Assembly (NCBI RefSeq): GCF_003443615.1
Contig: NZ_CP031967.1
Coordinates: 868,001 to 932,000 of the forward strand
Direction: 5' to 3'
From: Alteromonas sp. BL110
GTDB taxonomy: Bacteria; Pseudomonadota; Gammaproteobacteria; Enterobacterales; Alteromonadaceae
Length of the DNA: 64,000 nt
In this document: positions 40,705 through 50,588 of the stretch, piece by piece
Layout of the letters: each line of letters opens with the position of its first letter
Numbering within the stretch: the stretch's first letter is position 1
Notes under the pieces: model-generated
Told to the model about the DNA's origin: nothing
Databases searched by the model: none
Seen by the model: the letters and a program-made list of their open reading frames with translations, nothing else
Translations under genes and position numbers: made by a program

Positions 40705-41013
40705 TTATTCTACGGGTAAAAAGCTGTCCGCGTCGCTAATTTTCGCAAGCTTTTGCAGCTTCTCGGGCATTTTATAAAGGGTCATGCTAACACCATTTTG
40801 CTTTGCATCCCTAACGGCATTAATCAACCATGCTAAACCCGCGCTGTCCGCGCGCTCCACATCGCCTAAATCGACTTGGCACTTTTTGTTACTAACCAAT
40901 GTGCTACGTTGGTTGCCGCTCAAACTTTCCCAAAAATTTTTCGACAGCGTTTCGCGGTCTAACTGACCGTGAACCACTATTCTACCCGTGTCATTTACCT
41001 CGAACAGGCTCAC
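40705..41013 (-). CDS. mlaB: Mla system STAS-domain subunit MlaB
   Basis: The 102-residue STAS protein binds the MlaF ATPase and controls assembly and activity of the MlaFEDB phospholipid transporter. GRIVVHGQLDRETLSKNF and VDLGDVERADSAGLAWLINA are the strand and phospho-site loop of a STAS fold; Ser in ADSAGLAW corresponds to the conserved Thr/Ser. The start overlaps the mlaC stop by 4 bp (ATGA). Confidence 0.93.
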   Translation of the reverse strand: MSLFEVNDTGRIVVHGQLDRETLSKNFWESLSGNQRSTLVSNKKCQVDLGDVERADSAGLAWLINAVRDAKQNGVSMTLYKMPEKLQKLAKISDADSFLPVE

Positions 41014-41675
41014 TCAGCCTCTCCTTCGATTTCAATCGGCTCACCTTGCTTTAGCTCTACCGGCTTGCCAATCTTGTCACGCATTAGCGCAATAACTGCA
41101 TCAATGCCATCTTGACGAAGAATTGATTCAAACTCACTGCGCTTACTGTTCAGCATACTGATCCCTTCAGCAACCATATCATAGGCTTTCCACTCATTCG
41201 TTTTGCTATCTTTGCGAACTTTAAATGCAATTTTAATTTCAGGACGGCTTGGGTCCTGAACCACCGCGCGTACGGTTACTGATTTTTTGTCTTCAAACGA
41301 TGACTCAGGCTCAAAGATAACTTCCTGATTGTCATAATACCCCATCGCCACAGCGTATGTGGTTACTAGATATTGACGGAAAACGCTGATGTACTCACCC
41401 ATTTTTTCCTGAGGCACAGATTTGAAGTGCTTGCCTAACACCATAAAGGCTGCAAATTTATAATCAATGTGCGGAACAAGCTCTTCCTGCATGATAGTAC
41501 GCAACATTTCAGGGTCGTTTTTAATCGCTTCCTGATTTGCTTTAATACGTTCAAACGTTCGATTCGCTACGTCTTGAACCAGCTCATAAGGGTTTTGTTC
41601 ATTAACTTCCTGCGCATTTGCCATTCCTGCTACAGACATCATAAAGATGCCAATTGCTACGAAAAACTTTTTCAA
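41010..41675 (-). CDS. mlaC: Periplasmic phospholipid-binding protein MlaC
   Basis: The 221-residue protein has a signal peptide (KKFFVAIGIFMMSVAGMANA) and shuttles phospholipid between the outer-membrane MlaA complex and inner-membrane MlaFEDB. The mature sequence has the MlaC/Ttg2D features ELVPHIDYKFAAFMVLGKHF and KAYDMVAEGISMLNSKRSEF. It overlaps mlaB by 4 bp and lies 117 bp after mlaD. No mlaA gene is in the window. Confidence 0.95.
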   Translation of the reverse strand: MKKFFVAIGIFMMSVAGMANAQEVNEQNPYELVQDVANRTFERIKANQEAIKNDPEMLRTIMQEELVPHIDYKFAAFMVLGKHFKSVPQEKMGEYISVFRQYLVTTYAVAMGYYDNQEVIFEPESSFEDKKSVTVRAVVQDPSRPEIKIAFKVRKDSKTNEWKAYDMVAEGISMLNSKRSEFESILRQDGIDAVIALMRDKIGKPVELKQGEPIEIEGEAE

Positions 41676-41792
41676 AATAACTCTCCTAACTTCAAACTCT
41701 TTTAAGCAGACCTGATAATGACGTAATTAGTTTCATCAGGCCGCTGGAATTAATTAACGACTTTTTATATACGCTTGGTCGCTATGCAGCGA

Positions 41793-42266
41793 TTAGTCTT
41801 CGTCACTGCCGCGGTTAAATAAGAACTGCCCAATAAGGTCTTCAAGCACCAAAGCTGACTTCGTATCTTGTAGGTAATCACCGTCTTGTAAGTTGGCGAC
41901 CCCGTCAAAAGAAAACCCTGGCTGGAAGCCTACGTATTGCTCACCTAATAAACCTGAGGTCAAAATAGACACCGAGCTTGTTTCAGGGAAGCCGTTGTAT
42001 TCATTCAAAATAGATAACTCTACTACTGGTGTGAAATCTTCTTGGTCTAGAGAAATAGATGACACACGACCTACGGTTACGCCACCCACTTTCACAGCAG
42101 AGCGAGGCTTTAACCCGCCGATATTGTCGAACTTCGCGTATAATGTGTAGGTATCGCCTTCGGTGGCGACCGTTTGGTTTGCAACTTTAAGTGCCAACAA
42201 CAACAAAGCACCTATCGTAAGCATGACAAACACACCAACCATTACTTCCGTTTTATACTTACTCAT
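41793..42266 (-). CDS. mlaD: Mla system MCE-domain subunit MlaD
   Basis: The 157-residue protein has one N-terminal TM segment (VGVFVMLTIGALLLLALKVA) and a single MCE domain (about 38-120, LYAKFDNIGGLKPRSAVKVG). This domain forms the hexameric periplasmic ring of MlaFEDB. LLGEQYVGFQPG is the usual end-of-domain motif, and a hydrophobic C-terminal helix (LEDLIGQFLFN) lines the central channel. It follows mlaE by 9 bp. Confidence 0.95.
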   Translation of the reverse strand: MSKYKTEVMVGVFVMLTIGALLLLALKVANQTVATEGDTYTLYAKFDNIGGLKPRSAVKVGGVTVGRVSSISLDQEDFTPVVELSILNEYNGFPETSSVSILTSGLLGEQYVGFQPGFSFDGVANLQDGDYLQDTKSALVLEDLIGQFLFNRGSDED

Positions 42267-42275
42267 TCCAATCCC

Positions 42276-43052
42276 CTACTCGATACCAAACATAAGGGCG
42301 GTAAGCACGAAGTCCAGCCCTAATACTGCTAATGATGAATAGACCACCGTCTCGGTAGTCGCTTTGCTGATCCCTTCCGATGTTGGAATAGAATCGTAAC
42401 CTTTAAATATGGCAATCCACGTCACAACCAAGGCAAAAACGAGGCTTTTTATTACGCCGTTTATAACATCTTGGTTCCAATCAACCGTCGACTGCATAAT
42501 TGACCAGTAACTGCCTGCGTCAACACCTAACCAGTCTACGCCGACTAAATGCCCACCTAAAATACCAATGGCACTGAAGATGATGGCCAGCATAGGCATA
42601 GCTAGCATTCCCGCCCAAAAGCGAGGAGCGACTATACGCCTTAATGGGTCTACCGCCATCATTTCTAAACTACTTAACTGCTCGGTGGCTTTCATAAGGC
42701 CTATTTCAGCGGTCAAGGCTGACCCGGCACGCCCAGCAAAAAGCAACGCGGTAACCACAGGGCCAAGTTCACGCAATAGTGATAGCGCGACCATTGGTCC
42801 TAAACTACCTTCTGCACCGTAATCAACTAAAATGGTATAGCCTTGCAGCGCCATAACCATGCCGATAAATAACCCCGACACCATAATGATAAGTAGCGAC
42901 TGCACACCTACCACGTATAACTGTTTAATAACCAGTGGAACGTTCTTTACTCGGGGAACAGCGATGAGTGCGCCAAACAGCATCAGTGCTGCGCGACCAA
43001 TCGCAGTAACTTTCCCTATCGTTCTAGCGCCTAATGATTGGAGAAACTTCAT
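42276..43052 (-). CDS. mlaE: Mla system permease MlaE
   Basis: The 258-residue inner-membrane permease is the membrane part of the phospholipid ABC transporter. Hydrophobic helices cover most of the protein, with the family motifs [20 protein letters not shown] and [20 protein letters not shown]. It overlaps mlaF by 4 bp and precedes mlaD by 9 bp, so subunits are translationally coupled. Confidence 0.96.
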   Translation of the reverse strand: MKFLQSLGARTIGKVTAIGRAALMLFGALIAVPRVKNVPLVIKQLYVVGVQSLLIIMVSGLFIGMVMALQGYTILVDYGAEGSLGPMVALSLLRELGPVVTALLFAGRAGSALTAEIGLMKATEQLSSLEMMAVDPLRRIVAPRFWAGMLAMPMLAIIFSAIGILGGHLVGVDWLGVDAGSYWSIMQSTVDWNQDVINGVIKSLVFALVVTWIAIFKGYDSIPTSEGISKATTETVVYSSLAVLGLDFVLTALMFGIE

Positions 43053-43849
43053 TTATCTGCCCCCAGAAAGCTTTCTTTCAAGTCAGGCGCAGAGTAATGA
43101 AATGGAACTGGGCCATCTGCTTTACCTTTTAAGAATTGCTGAACCAATTCAGATTCGCTTTCTTTAATTTGCTGGGCTGTACCTTCACCAATGACGCGCT
43201 TATCTGCCAAAATGTAAATATAGTCAGCGATGGTCAGCACTTCCGTTACATCGTGGGTCACGACAATGCTAGTTAAGCTAAGGGCATCATTGAGTTCTCG
43301 AATAAGCTTTACCAGCACGCCCATAGAGATAGGATCCTGCCCAGCAAAGGGCTCATCGTACATGATTAAATCTGGGTCTAGCGCTATTGCCCTAGCTAGC
43401 GCGGCCCTGCGCGCCATTCCACCAGACAATTCGCTCGGCATTAATTGCGCGGCGCCCCGCAAACCTACTGCCTGTAGCTTTAAAGCGACAATAGTGGCTA
43501 TCAAGTCTTCAGAAAGATCAGTATGCTCGCGAAGTGGAAACGCCACATTGTCGAACACGGTCATGTCAGTGAATAGCGCCCCACTTTGAAAAAGCATGCT
43601 CATTCTACGGCGGGTTTCGTAAAGAGTTTTTCTCGACATAGAGACAATTGAATCGCCGTCGAACTTTACGTCACCTTCATCTGGCGTTAACTGCCCGCCA
43701 ATAAGGCGCAGCAGCGTGGTTTTACCTATTCCACTTGGCCCCATTACCGCAGTAATTTTGCCTTTAGGTACCTTCAAGGAAATCCCATCATAAATGATGC
43801 GATCTGCGCGTTTGAAGGTTAGGTTATCTACTTCAACTAAATGGTCCAT
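43049..43849 (-). CDS. mlaF: Mla system ATPase MlaF
   Basis: The 266-residue ABC ATPase powers MlaFEDB. Walker A is [12 protein letters not shown], the ABC signature is [19 protein letters not shown], Walker B is [14 protein letters not shown] and the H-loop is VVTHDVTE. It is first in the minus-strand operon mlaFEDCB-ibaG-murA and is divergent from yrbG across an 848-bp gap that contains three AGTTTACT repeats and a large structured element. Confidence 0.97.
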   Translation of the reverse strand: MDHLVEVDNLTFKRADRIIYDGISLKVPKGKITAVMGPSGIGKTTLLRLIGGQLTPDEGDVKFDGDSIVSMSRKTLYETRRRMSMLFQSGALFTDMTVFDNVAFPLREHTDLSEDLIATIVALKLQAVGLRGAAQLMPSELSGGMARRAALARAIALDPDLIMYDEPFAGQDPISMGVLVKLIRELNDALSLTSIVVTHDVTEVLTIADYIYILADKRVIGEGTAQQIKESESELVQQFLKGKADGPVPFHYSAPDLKESFLGADK

Positions 43850-43984
43850 AATTACTTAAATGTCGACCCCTGACGCTGGATTGAGTTCGTTTTTAACGGC
43901 GATATCAATCCATTTAGAAAATATTAAAAGTATATGAGTGATGTGCATATTCAATATCTGTGCCTTCGCACACATAGCTCACAA

Positions 43985-44036
43985 AGTTTACTGAACAGTT
44001 TACTTTTAAGAGCTCGCAAATTCAAAAAAGTTTACT
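43985..44036. repeat. Three direct copies of AGTTTACT upstream of mlaF
   Basis: Exact copies occur at 43985-43992, 43997-44004 and 44029-44036; the first two are 12 bp apart. They lie 136-187 bp upstream of mlaF and could be regulator half-sites, or chance in AT-rich DNA. Confidence 0.4.
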
Positions 44037-44181
44037 CTGCAGTGTAGTTTTTATGTTTACAGGCTGGATAGTCCAGTAGACACAACTTCTGGGCCGTGTA
44101 ATTTGGAGCCATTGTACGCTTTTTCAAGACCGTCGCCAAAGTCAAAAAGTTACAAGTTATGTTCGATTAAGACGAATTGTA

Positions 44182-44444
44182 TACCAGACCGCATAGATAA
44201 TTACCCACTCAGCGAGAGTTAAAAGGTTCGTAATCGCGGCGTGTTACCGCAGGTATAGTGGTTCTACATTAAGGTGACACAACAAAGAGTACGGACATTT
44301 TAAACTCGCCCTTCGGGAAGGTCTGGCAAGCTCCCTAGCTTCATTCTGGGAATTTGAAAGGGAACAGCCATTCCTACATTCCCACGCTTTGCTAGGAAAC
44401 TTGCCAGCGCCTTCTGAGTGGGCAATTATCTACGCGGCCTGGTA
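44182..44444. repeat. MITE-like multi-branched inverted-repeat element
   Basis: Outer inverted repeats at 44182-44212 and 44414-44444 (start TACCAG) match at 28 of 31 positions. Inside are three arms. The left arm is closed by 44213-44224/44298-44308, with hairpin GTGTTACC/GGTGACAC at 44241 and 44273. A small hairpin CCTT-CGGG-AAGG lies at 44310-44321. The right rod pairs 44323-44339 with 44391-44407 (15 of 17), with TGGGAAT/ATTCCCA further in. The element is flanked by TTGTA at 44177-44181 and 44446-44450, a possible target duplication. It encodes no protein. Size, terminal repeats and flanking repeat suggest a non-autonomous mobile element; a structured RNA is the alternative. Confidence 0.7.
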
Positions 44445-44697
44445 TTTGTATCTCACGGTGAAGTGATGCCAGTGCCTTGGCTAATACTTATATGTCGTTC
44501 CAGTTCCCATCCTATTGTGCTGTTTATTAACTGAAACTGAACGCTTACCAGTAATATGTTCGAACTGCTGTAATGAGTGTGATAAGTGGAAATTTACGGC
44601 AATCGGTCTCATTTTATGAAAATAAAGTGTTGCGAGCATAGGCAAATGGCACTCTTTTTGCGACAATCTATCGAAATACTAACTATTACAGGTTGTT

Positions 44698-45654
44698 GTG
44701 CTTTTAAACATTGTCATTTTTCTAGTTGGACTGATTGTCTTAAGTTGGAGTGCAGACCGTTTCGTGTACGGTGCTTCGGCACTAGCAAAGAACATCGGCA
44801 TCTCTCCTATGATGATCGGGTTAACGATTGTCGCTATGGGCTCTTCGGCACCTGAAATTGTGGTTTCCGCTATTGCCTCTGCAAATGGCAATATGAACAC
44901 AGCCGTAGGTAATGCGCTTGGCTCGAATATAACTAATATCGCACTGGTACTGGGTGTAACCGCATTAGTTAAGCCTCTTCTCGTTTCATCTACAACACTT
45001 AAACGTGAACTCCCCGCCCTTCTGATTATCTCATTAATTGCTATTGGCTTTATGTTCGATGGCGAGCTGAAGTCTTACGAAGGGATAATTTTACTTGGCC
45101 TATTCATTTTTGTTTTGGCAATGATGGCTTGGTTATCGCTACAAGTAGATAAAGAGGATCCGCTTGTGGCAGAAACCGCAGATGAAATTCCTAAGGGGGT
45201 TTCTAATACCTCTGCACTCATTTGGATTGGTGTCGGCCTTGTTGTATTACCTTTAAGTGCCCACTTTCTTGTAAACTCGGCCGTAGAAATTGCTAGGTAC
45301 ATGGGCATTTCTGATTTGGTTATAGGATTAACGATTATCGCGTTTGGCACGAGCCTTCCTGAATTAGCGGCAAGTGTAGCTGGAGTGCTTAAAGGTGAAG
45401 ATGATTTAGCACTTGGTAATATTATTGGCTCTAATATTTTCAACCTGCTAGCCGTACTCGGTATGCCGGGTTTAATTGCACCAGGTCTGCTAGACCCAGA
45501 CGTTTATAACCGAGATATGTACGTTATGCTTGGTTTAACCTTGCTGTTGTTCTTGTTCAGTTTCGATTTAATTGGAAAGCGTACTATATCGAGAACCAAT
45601 GGATTCATACTTCTGGCTTGCTTTATCGGCTACCAATACTGGCTGTTCGGATAA
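44698..45654 (+). CDS. yrbG: Calcium/sodium antiporter YrbG
   Basis: The 318-residue inner-membrane protein has two Na_Ca_ex repeats. Each carries the alpha-repeat signature: GLTIVAMGSSAPEIVVSAIA near the N-terminus and GLTIIAFGTSLPELAASVAG in the second half. GNALGSNITNIALVLG and GNIIGSNIFNLLAVLG complete the ion sites. The start is a GTG at 44698. It heads the run yrbG-kdsD-kdsC-lptCAB-rpoN, as in E. coli, with kdsD starting 2 bp after its stop. Confidence 0.95.
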   Translation: MLLNIVIFLVGLIVLSWSADRFVYGASALAKNIGISPMMIGLTIVAMGSSAPEIVVSAIASANGNMNTAVGNALGSNITNIALVLGVTALVKPLLVSSTTLKRELPALLIISLIAIGFMFDGELKSYEGIILLGLFIFVLAMMAWLSLQVDKEDPLVAETADEIPKGVSNTSALIWIGVGLVVLPLSAHFLVNSAVEIARYMGISDLVIGLTIIAFGTSLPELAASVAGVLKGEDDLALGNIIGSNIFNLLAVLGMPGLIAPGLLDPDVYNRDMYVMLGLTLLLFLFSFDLIGKRTISRTNGFILLACFIGYQYWLFG

Positions 45655-45656
45655 TC

Positions 45657-46637
45657 ATGAATACACAAACTCAGATGCACTATATCGAATCGGCAAAGCG
45701 CGTTATCGACATTGAAACGCAGGCTATTGCCAACCTTGCAGAGCGCTTAAATGATGATTTTATCACCGCATGTAACATTCTTTTTTCATGCAAAGGTAAA
45801 GTGGTCGTTAGCGGTATGGGAAAATCTGGACATATCGGCAATAAAATTGCCGCTACCCTTGCAAGCACTGGAACACCTGCCTTTTTCATGCATCCAGGTG
45901 AAGCCAACCACGGCGATTTGGGCATGCTGAGCAAAGGAGATGTGCTATTAGCCATTTCCAATTCTGGTGAAACCAATGAGTTAGTTAACTTGCTGCCCGT
46001 GGTTAAGCGCTTAGGTATTCAAGTAGTGGCAATGACCAATAGCGCTGATAGCTCACTAGGGCAACATGCAGATGTAGTGCTTGATATTAGCGTAGAAAAA
46101 GAAGCGTGTTCGTTGGGTCTAGCCCCAACATCAAGCACAACGGCCACATTGGTTATGGGCGACGCCCTTGCGGTAGCACTGCTCGACCAAAAAGGCTTTA
46201 CCTCAGATGATTTTGCCCTGTCGCACCCAGGTGGTAGTTTGGGTAGAAAACTGCTGCTTAAAGTGAACGATATTATGCTCAGCGGTCAAGATATCCCTCT
46301 CGTGAGCTTAAACGCTTCTGTCGCTGACGCACTCTTGGAAATTTCCAAAAAAGGCCTAGGCATGACTGGTGTTATCGCATCTGATGGCTCGTTAACAGGT
46401 GTATTTACTGATGGCGATTTACGCCGAATACTGGACGCCCGTATAGACGTGCATAGTGCCACAGTAGAAGATGTAATGACCAAAGGCGGCAAAACAACCA
46501 CAGCAGATCAGCTAGCTGTAGAAGCCCTAAATCTAATGGAAACCCATAAGATAAGCGCATTAATGGTTACCGATGAAAAGCGCAACCCTGTCGGAGCCTT
46601 CAATATGCATATGCTTTTGAAAGCGGGAGTACTCTAA
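45657..46637 (+). CDS. kdsD: Arabinose-5-phosphate isomerase
   Basis: The 326-residue enzyme converts ribulose 5-phosphate to arabinose 5-phosphate for Kdo synthesis. An SIS domain (about 35-175, KVVVSGMGKSGHIGNKIAAT, EANHGDLGMLSKGDVLLAIS) precedes two CBS domains (about 205-325). The ATG at 45657, two bases after the yrbG stop, gives the usual start; a frame extension to 45618 lies inside yrbG and is discounted. kdsC begins at the next base after its stop. Confidence 0.96.
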   Translation: MNTQTQMHYIESAKRVIDIETQAIANLAERLNDDFITACNILFSCKGKVVVSGMGKSGHIGNKIAATLASTGTPAFFMHPGEANHGDLGMLSKGDVLLAISNSGETNELVNLLPVVKRLGIQVVAMTNSADSSLGQHADVVLDISVEKEACSLGLAPTSSTTATLVMGDALAVALLDQKGFTSDDFALSHPGGSLGRKLLLKVNDIMLSGQDIPLVSLNASVADALLEISKKGLGMTGVIASDGSLTGVFTDGDLRRILDARIDVHSATVEDVMTKGGKTTTADQLAVEALNLMETHKISALMVTDEKRNPVGAFNMHMLLKAGVL

Positions 46638-47186
46638 ATGACGACGACTTTATATACCGATTTAGACCAAGCGCTTTTTGAACAACTGGCGCACATTAAA
46701 TTACTGGTGTGTGATGTGGATGGTGTGTTTTCAGACGGCCGAATTTACTTAGGTAACGAAGGTGAAGAACTAAAAGCCTTCCATACTCGCGACGGATACG
46801 GCGTAAAAGCGTTAGTGAGTAATGGCGTTAGCGTTGCCGTCATAACAGGGCGACGCTCAGCCATTGTAGAAAACAGAATGAAGGCTTTAAACGTAGCGCA
46901 CATTATACAAGGTGAAGAAAACAAAGCAGACGCGCTCGGCAACTTAATGAAAAGTCTTCGGTTAACCTCAAGCGAAGTTGCCGCCGTAGGAGACGACATG
47001 CCCGATACAGGTATGTATCAGCATGTAGCGGTAAAAATTGCGGTTGCCGATGCTCATCCTTTTGTGGCAAAACAAGCGAACTGGATCACTACGCTTCCCG
47101 GAGGTTTTGGAGCGGTTCGAGAGATATCGGATACCATTTTGCAAGCTAAAGACGTAGCAAACGACATTTTCGGAGCGAGTGTATGA
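46638..47186 (+). CDS. kdsC: 3-deoxy-D-manno-octulosonate 8-phosphate phosphatase
   Basis: The 182-residue HAD phosphatase releases Kdo from Kdo 8-phosphate. Motif I is LLVCDVDGVFSDG with both catalytic Asp residues. Motif II is in VAVITGRRSAIV, and motifs III/IV are the Lys in GEENKADAL and VAAVGDDMPDTGMY. It is a minimal capless HAD of normal length. It abuts kdsD and overlaps lptC by 4 bp. Confidence 0.97.
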   Translation: MTTTLYTDLDQALFEQLAHIKLLVCDVDGVFSDGRIYLGNEGEELKAFHTRDGYGVKALVSNGVSVAVITGRRSAIVENRMKALNVAHIIQGEENKADALGNLMKSLRLTSSEVAAVGDDMPDTGMYQHVAVKIAVADAHPFVAKQANWITTLPGGFGAVREISDTILQAKDVANDIFGASV

Positions 47187-47761
47187 GCCAGTTTGGCTTC
47201 AATCGCTTAGGTTTAAGTATATCAGCGCTATTTATCTTAGCGATGCTAATGTACATCCCAACGTGGATGGAAGAGCAGCCCGAAACATTAGGTAGCAGTG
47301 AAAATGACGCCTTGAAGCCTGCATACAAGGCAAAAAACCTAACTACGACCTTGTACAACCAAGACGGTGAGTTAAATCACAAAGTCTTTGCAGAGTCGAT
47401 GGAGCACTACGACCAATTAGGCTTTGTTTTATTCCAGCAACCTAAGTATACCCTATATACAGAAAGCGCCTCCTCGCCTTGGGTTGTTACTGCGCAGGAA
47501 GGAACACTATATAACAATGAGTTAATTCAACTTGAAAATAGCGTTGTTATTGAAAATCAAACTAGCGATGATTTCGTCAAAAGTTTATCAACAGAATACA
47601 TCCAGATAAATTTAGACACGAAACAAATGACATCTGATCAACCCGTTGAGATACTGGGTACGCAATACCTTATTTTAAGTAATGGGTTTAACGCGAATTT
47701 ACGCACACAAGAATACGAGCTTTTAGATCATGTACAAACGACTTATTCCCCTAGCAACTAG
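47183..47761 (+). CDS. lptC: LPS export protein LptC
   Basis: The 192-residue bitopic protein connects the inner-membrane LptBFG complex to the periplasmic LptA bridge. A single TM segment near the N-terminus (LGLSISALFILAMLMYIP) is followed by a beta-jellyroll domain (FAESMEHYDQLGFVLFQQP, WVVTAQEGTLYNN). The last 32 bases overlap the start of lptA, as the two genes also overlap in other Enterobacterales-like clusters. Confidence 0.93.
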   Translation: MSQFGFNRLGLSISALFILAMLMYIPTWMEEQPETLGSSENDALKPAYKAKNLTTTLYNQDGELNHKVFAESMEHYDQLGFVLFQQPKYTLYTESASSPWVVTAQEGTLYNNELIQLENSVVIENQTSDDFVKSLSTEYIQINLDTKQMTSDQPVEILGTQYLILSNGFNANLRTQEYELLDHVQTTYSPSN

Positions 47762-48275
47762 TCTTATACTTGCCATCGCTAGCGGTGCAGTACTAGCCAG
47801 TGAAGAAGATTTTTCACAACCCATAAAGATAGGGTCAAATACTCAGTTTATTGATGGTAAAAATAAAACTGCGCTGTACAAGGAAGATGTACTTATTACT
47901 CAAGGTTCACTCCTAATCAAAGCTGATGAAGTAGAGGTTATAGCTACAGATGGCAGCGGCCGCGAAATATTTATCGCCCGAGGGACTCCTGCAAGTTATT
48001 CTCAATCATTAGAAGACGGCACGCCAGTATCAGCAAAAGCCAATGAAATTCGTTATGAGGTGGTCAATCGTACTATTTCTTTGGCGGGCAACGCTGAACT
48101 ACAGCAAGATACCAGCAAAGTGCAAGGTGATAAGATTACATTCGATATGATCACTGAACAATTACTTGCCACTGGTGGCGCCGGAAAAGATGGTGAAGGT
48201 CGTGTAACCACAGTGTTTACCCCGGACACCATTCGTAAGACATCATCTAAGAATGACAACGAGGACAATGAATAG
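47730..48275 (+). CDS. lptA: LPS transport periplasmic bridge protein LptA
   Basis: The 181-residue protein has a signal peptide ([16 protein letters not shown]) and an OstA/LptA beta-jellyroll domain (about 30-150). Features include [40 protein letters not shown] and [20 protein letters not shown]. LptA oligomerises to carry LPS across the periplasm. Its start lies within lptC and it ends 2 bp before lptB. LptF/LptG and LptD are not in the window. Confidence 0.95.
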   Translation: MYKRLIPLATSLILAIASGAVLASEEDFSQPIKIGSNTQFIDGKNKTALYKEDVLITQGSLLIKADEVEVIATDGSGREIFIARGTPASYSQSLEDGTPVSAKANEIRYEVVNRTISLAGNAELQQDTSKVQGDKITFDMITEQLLATGGAGKDGEGRVTTVFTPDTIRKTSSKNDNEDNE

Positions 48276-48277
48276 CA

Positions 48278-49003
48278 ATGGCAACTTTGAGCGCTAAAAA
48301 CCTTGCTAAATCGTATAAATCACGACAAGTCGTTCGCGATGTAAGCCTTTCAGTGTCTACTGGACAAATTGTAGGTCTTCTTGGCCCCAACGGCGCTGGT
48401 AAGACCACTACTTTTTACATGATTGTAGGTTTGGTCAACTTAGACAAAGGTAAGATTGAAATTGATGATAATGAACTTACTCACCAGCCTATGCATGAGC
48501 GTGCACGCCGCGGTATAGGCTACCTCCCGCAAGAGGCATCAATTTTTAGAAAGCTTACGGTACATGAAAATATCATGGCCATATTGCAAACCCGTAAAGA
48601 TTTAAATTCACAACAGCAAGAAGAAGAAGCAGATGCCCTACTTGATGAATTTAATATCAACCATATACGTAATAGTACGGGGATGAGTTTGTCGGGGGGA
48701 GAGCGTCGTCGCGTAGAGATTGCTCGAGCTTTGGCAGCAAAACCACAATTTATTTTGTTAGACGAACCATTTGCTGGTGTTGATCCAATATCAGTTAATG
48801 ATATAAAGAAGATAATACAGCATCTTCGCGATAGGGGGATTGGTATCCTTATCACGGACCATAACGTGCGCGAAACATTGGATGTTTGCGAAAAAGCGTA
48901 CATTGTGAGTCATGGCGAGCTTATTGCGCAAGGAACAGCAGAACAGGTTTTAAGTAATCAGAAAGTAAGGGATGTATACCTAGGCGAACAATTCAGGCTA
49001 TAG
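48278..49003 (+). CDS. lptB: LPS export ABC ATPase LptB
   Basis: The 241-residue ATPase drives LPS extraction by LptBFG. Walker A is [13 protein letters not shown], the Q-loop region is [13 protein letters not shown], the signature is [18 protein letters not shown], Walker B is [13 protein letters not shown] and the H-loop is [10 protein letters not shown]. It lies 2 bp after lptA and 73 bp before rpoN, the conserved gammaproteobacterial order. Confidence 0.98.
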   Translation: MATLSAKNLAKSYKSRQVVRDVSLSVSTGQIVGLLGPNGAGKTTTFYMIVGLVNLDKGKIEIDDNELTHQPMHERARRGIGYLPQEASIFRKLTVHENIMAILQTRKDLNSQQQEEEADALLDEFNINHIRNSTGMSLSGGERRRVEIARALAAKPQFILLDEPFAGVDPISVNDIKKIIQHLRDRGIGILITDHNVRETLDVCEKAYIVSHGELIAQGTAEQVLSNQKVRDVYLGEQFRL

Positions 49004-49076
49004 TTAGTGTAACCGAATTGTCATTTTTCAGTTTCGCTCTGGTATATTCAATTTAGAGCATTTAAATAAGACGTAG

Positions 49077-50558
49077 ATGAAACCATCTTTACAGCTAAAA
49101 TTTAGCCAACAACTTACAATGACACCTCAGTTGCAGCAGGCCATCAAGCTTCTGCAGCTTTCTACGCTTGATCTCCAACAAGAGATTCAAGAAGCACTCG
49201 ACTCTAATCCGCTACTTGAGGTGGAAGAAGGTAACGACGAGCCGCCAGTAGAAAAGAACAATGTCGAGAGTGATGATAGTGGTGCTGAAGCGACTGCTTC
49301 TGCCTCAAGCGATACGCTTGAAGCTGGTGATGCACTAGAGAAGAATGATCTTCCCGATGAGCTACCTATCGACAGCACTTGGGATGAGTATTATTCCGCT
49401 TCTTCTGCACCCGCACCGGGTCCATCTAATGATGATGAACAGATTTTCCAAGGTGAGACTACCGAAGATATTCAAGAGCATTTGCTTTGGCAAATGCGCC
49501 TCACTCATTTTTCAGATACCGACCGCGCCATTGCCACAGCAATCATTGATTCCATTGATGAATCAGGTTACTTAACTGTTACCCTTGACGATATCTTAGA
49601 AGCTGTCAACGACGATGATTTAGAAGAGCCTATTGAGATGGACGAAATAGAGTGCGTGCTTAAACGCATTCAAATGTTCGACCCTATTGGATCAGGTTCT
49701 CGTACGCCGCAAGAATGTCTTATGGTGCAATTGCGCCAATTTTCAGAGGACACACCTTGGCTTACTGAAGCGAAGCAGCTTATTGAGGAATATTCAGACT
49801 TACTAAGCAGTAAAGACTATCGCACGCTAATGCGTAAGAGCCGATTGAAAGAAGATCAGCTACGTGAAGCAATGCGTTTACTTCAAACCTTGAATCCTCG
49901 CCCAGGTAGTGCTTTAGTTACTAAAGAGCCTGAGTACGTTATTCCCGATGTCTCAGTAACTAAGAAAAATGGCCGTTGGGTGGTTGAGCTGAACCCCGAT
50001 AGCCTGCCTAAATTAAGCGTAAACCAACAGTACGCAGCCATGAGTCGCCGTGCTAAGAACAGTAGCGATTCACAATTCATCCGCTCACACATGCAAGAGG
50101 CTAAGTGGTTCATCAAGAGTCTTGAATCTCGCAACGATACCTTAATGAAGGTTGCAAATTGCATTGTGCAGCAGCAAATGGGTTTTTTTGAGCACGGCCC
50201 GGAAATGATGAAACCAATGGTGCTTAATGATGTCGCAGAAATGGTAGATATGCACGAATCGACTATTTCGCGTGTGACAACGCAAAAGTATATGCATACG
50301 CCCCGTGGTATCTTCGAATTGAAGTATTTTTTCTCAAGCCACGTTGCAACCGAGTCAGGTGGTGAATGTTCATCTACAGCGATTCGGGCATTGATCAAGA
50401 AGTTAGTGGCTGCGGAAAATCCTGGTAAGCCGCTAAGTGATAGCAAGATTGCTTCGTTGTTGGCTGAGCAAGGCATAAAAGTCGCTCGGCGAACAATAGC
50501 AAAATACCGGGAATCGTTATCGATCCCGCCGTCGAACCAACGCAAGAGCCTTATTTAA
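49077..50558 (+). CDS. rpoN: RNA polymerase sigma-54 factor
   Basis: The 493-residue sigma-54 has a Gln-rich region I for enhancer-binding-protein contact ([19 protein letters not shown]) and an acidic region II (about 50-120). The core-binding domain follows, and the DNA-binding part ends with the RpoN box [27 protein letters not shown] helix-turn-helix residues are present ([20 protein letters not shown]). The length is normal. It is followed by hpf, ptsN, rapZ and ptsO, the standard rpoN operon. Confidence 0.98.
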   Translation: MKPSLQLKFSQQLTMTPQLQQAIKLLQLSTLDLQQEIQEALDSNPLLEVEEGNDEPPVEKNNVESDDSGAEATASASSDTLEAGDALEKNDLPDELPIDSTWDEYYSASSAPAPGPSNDDEQIFQGETTEDIQEHLLWQMRLTHFSDTDRAIATAIIDSIDESGYLTVTLDDILEAVNDDDLEEPIEMDEIECVLKRIQMFDPIGSGSRTPQECLMVQLRQFSEDTPWLTEAKQLIEEYSDLLSSKDYRTLMRKSRLKEDQLREAMRLLQTLNPRPGSALVTKEPEYVIPDVSVTKKNGRWVVELNPDSLPKLSVNQQYAAMSRRAKNSSDSQFIRSHMQEAKWFIKSLESRNDTLMKVANCIVQQQMGFFEHGPEMMKPMVLNDVAEMVDMHESTISRVTTQKYMHTPRGIFELKYFFSSHVATESGGECSSTAIRALIKKLVAAENPGKPLSDSKIASLLAEQGIKVARRTIAKYRESLSIPPSNQRKSLI

Positions 50559-50588
50559 ACGGGCTCAACAATATAAGGAAGACGAAAT

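Larger units (their letters stand above)
43850..44697. other. 848-bp divergent intergenic region between mla and lpt/kds blocks
   Basis: No gene is supported here; plus and minus frames are short and composition is not coding-like. The left third (43850-44181) is AT-rich, holds the AGTTTACT repeats and presumably the mlaF promoter. The middle (44182-44444) is the multi-branched inverted-repeat element. The right end (44445-44697) precedes yrbG and shows no recognised operator. Confidence 0.6.
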
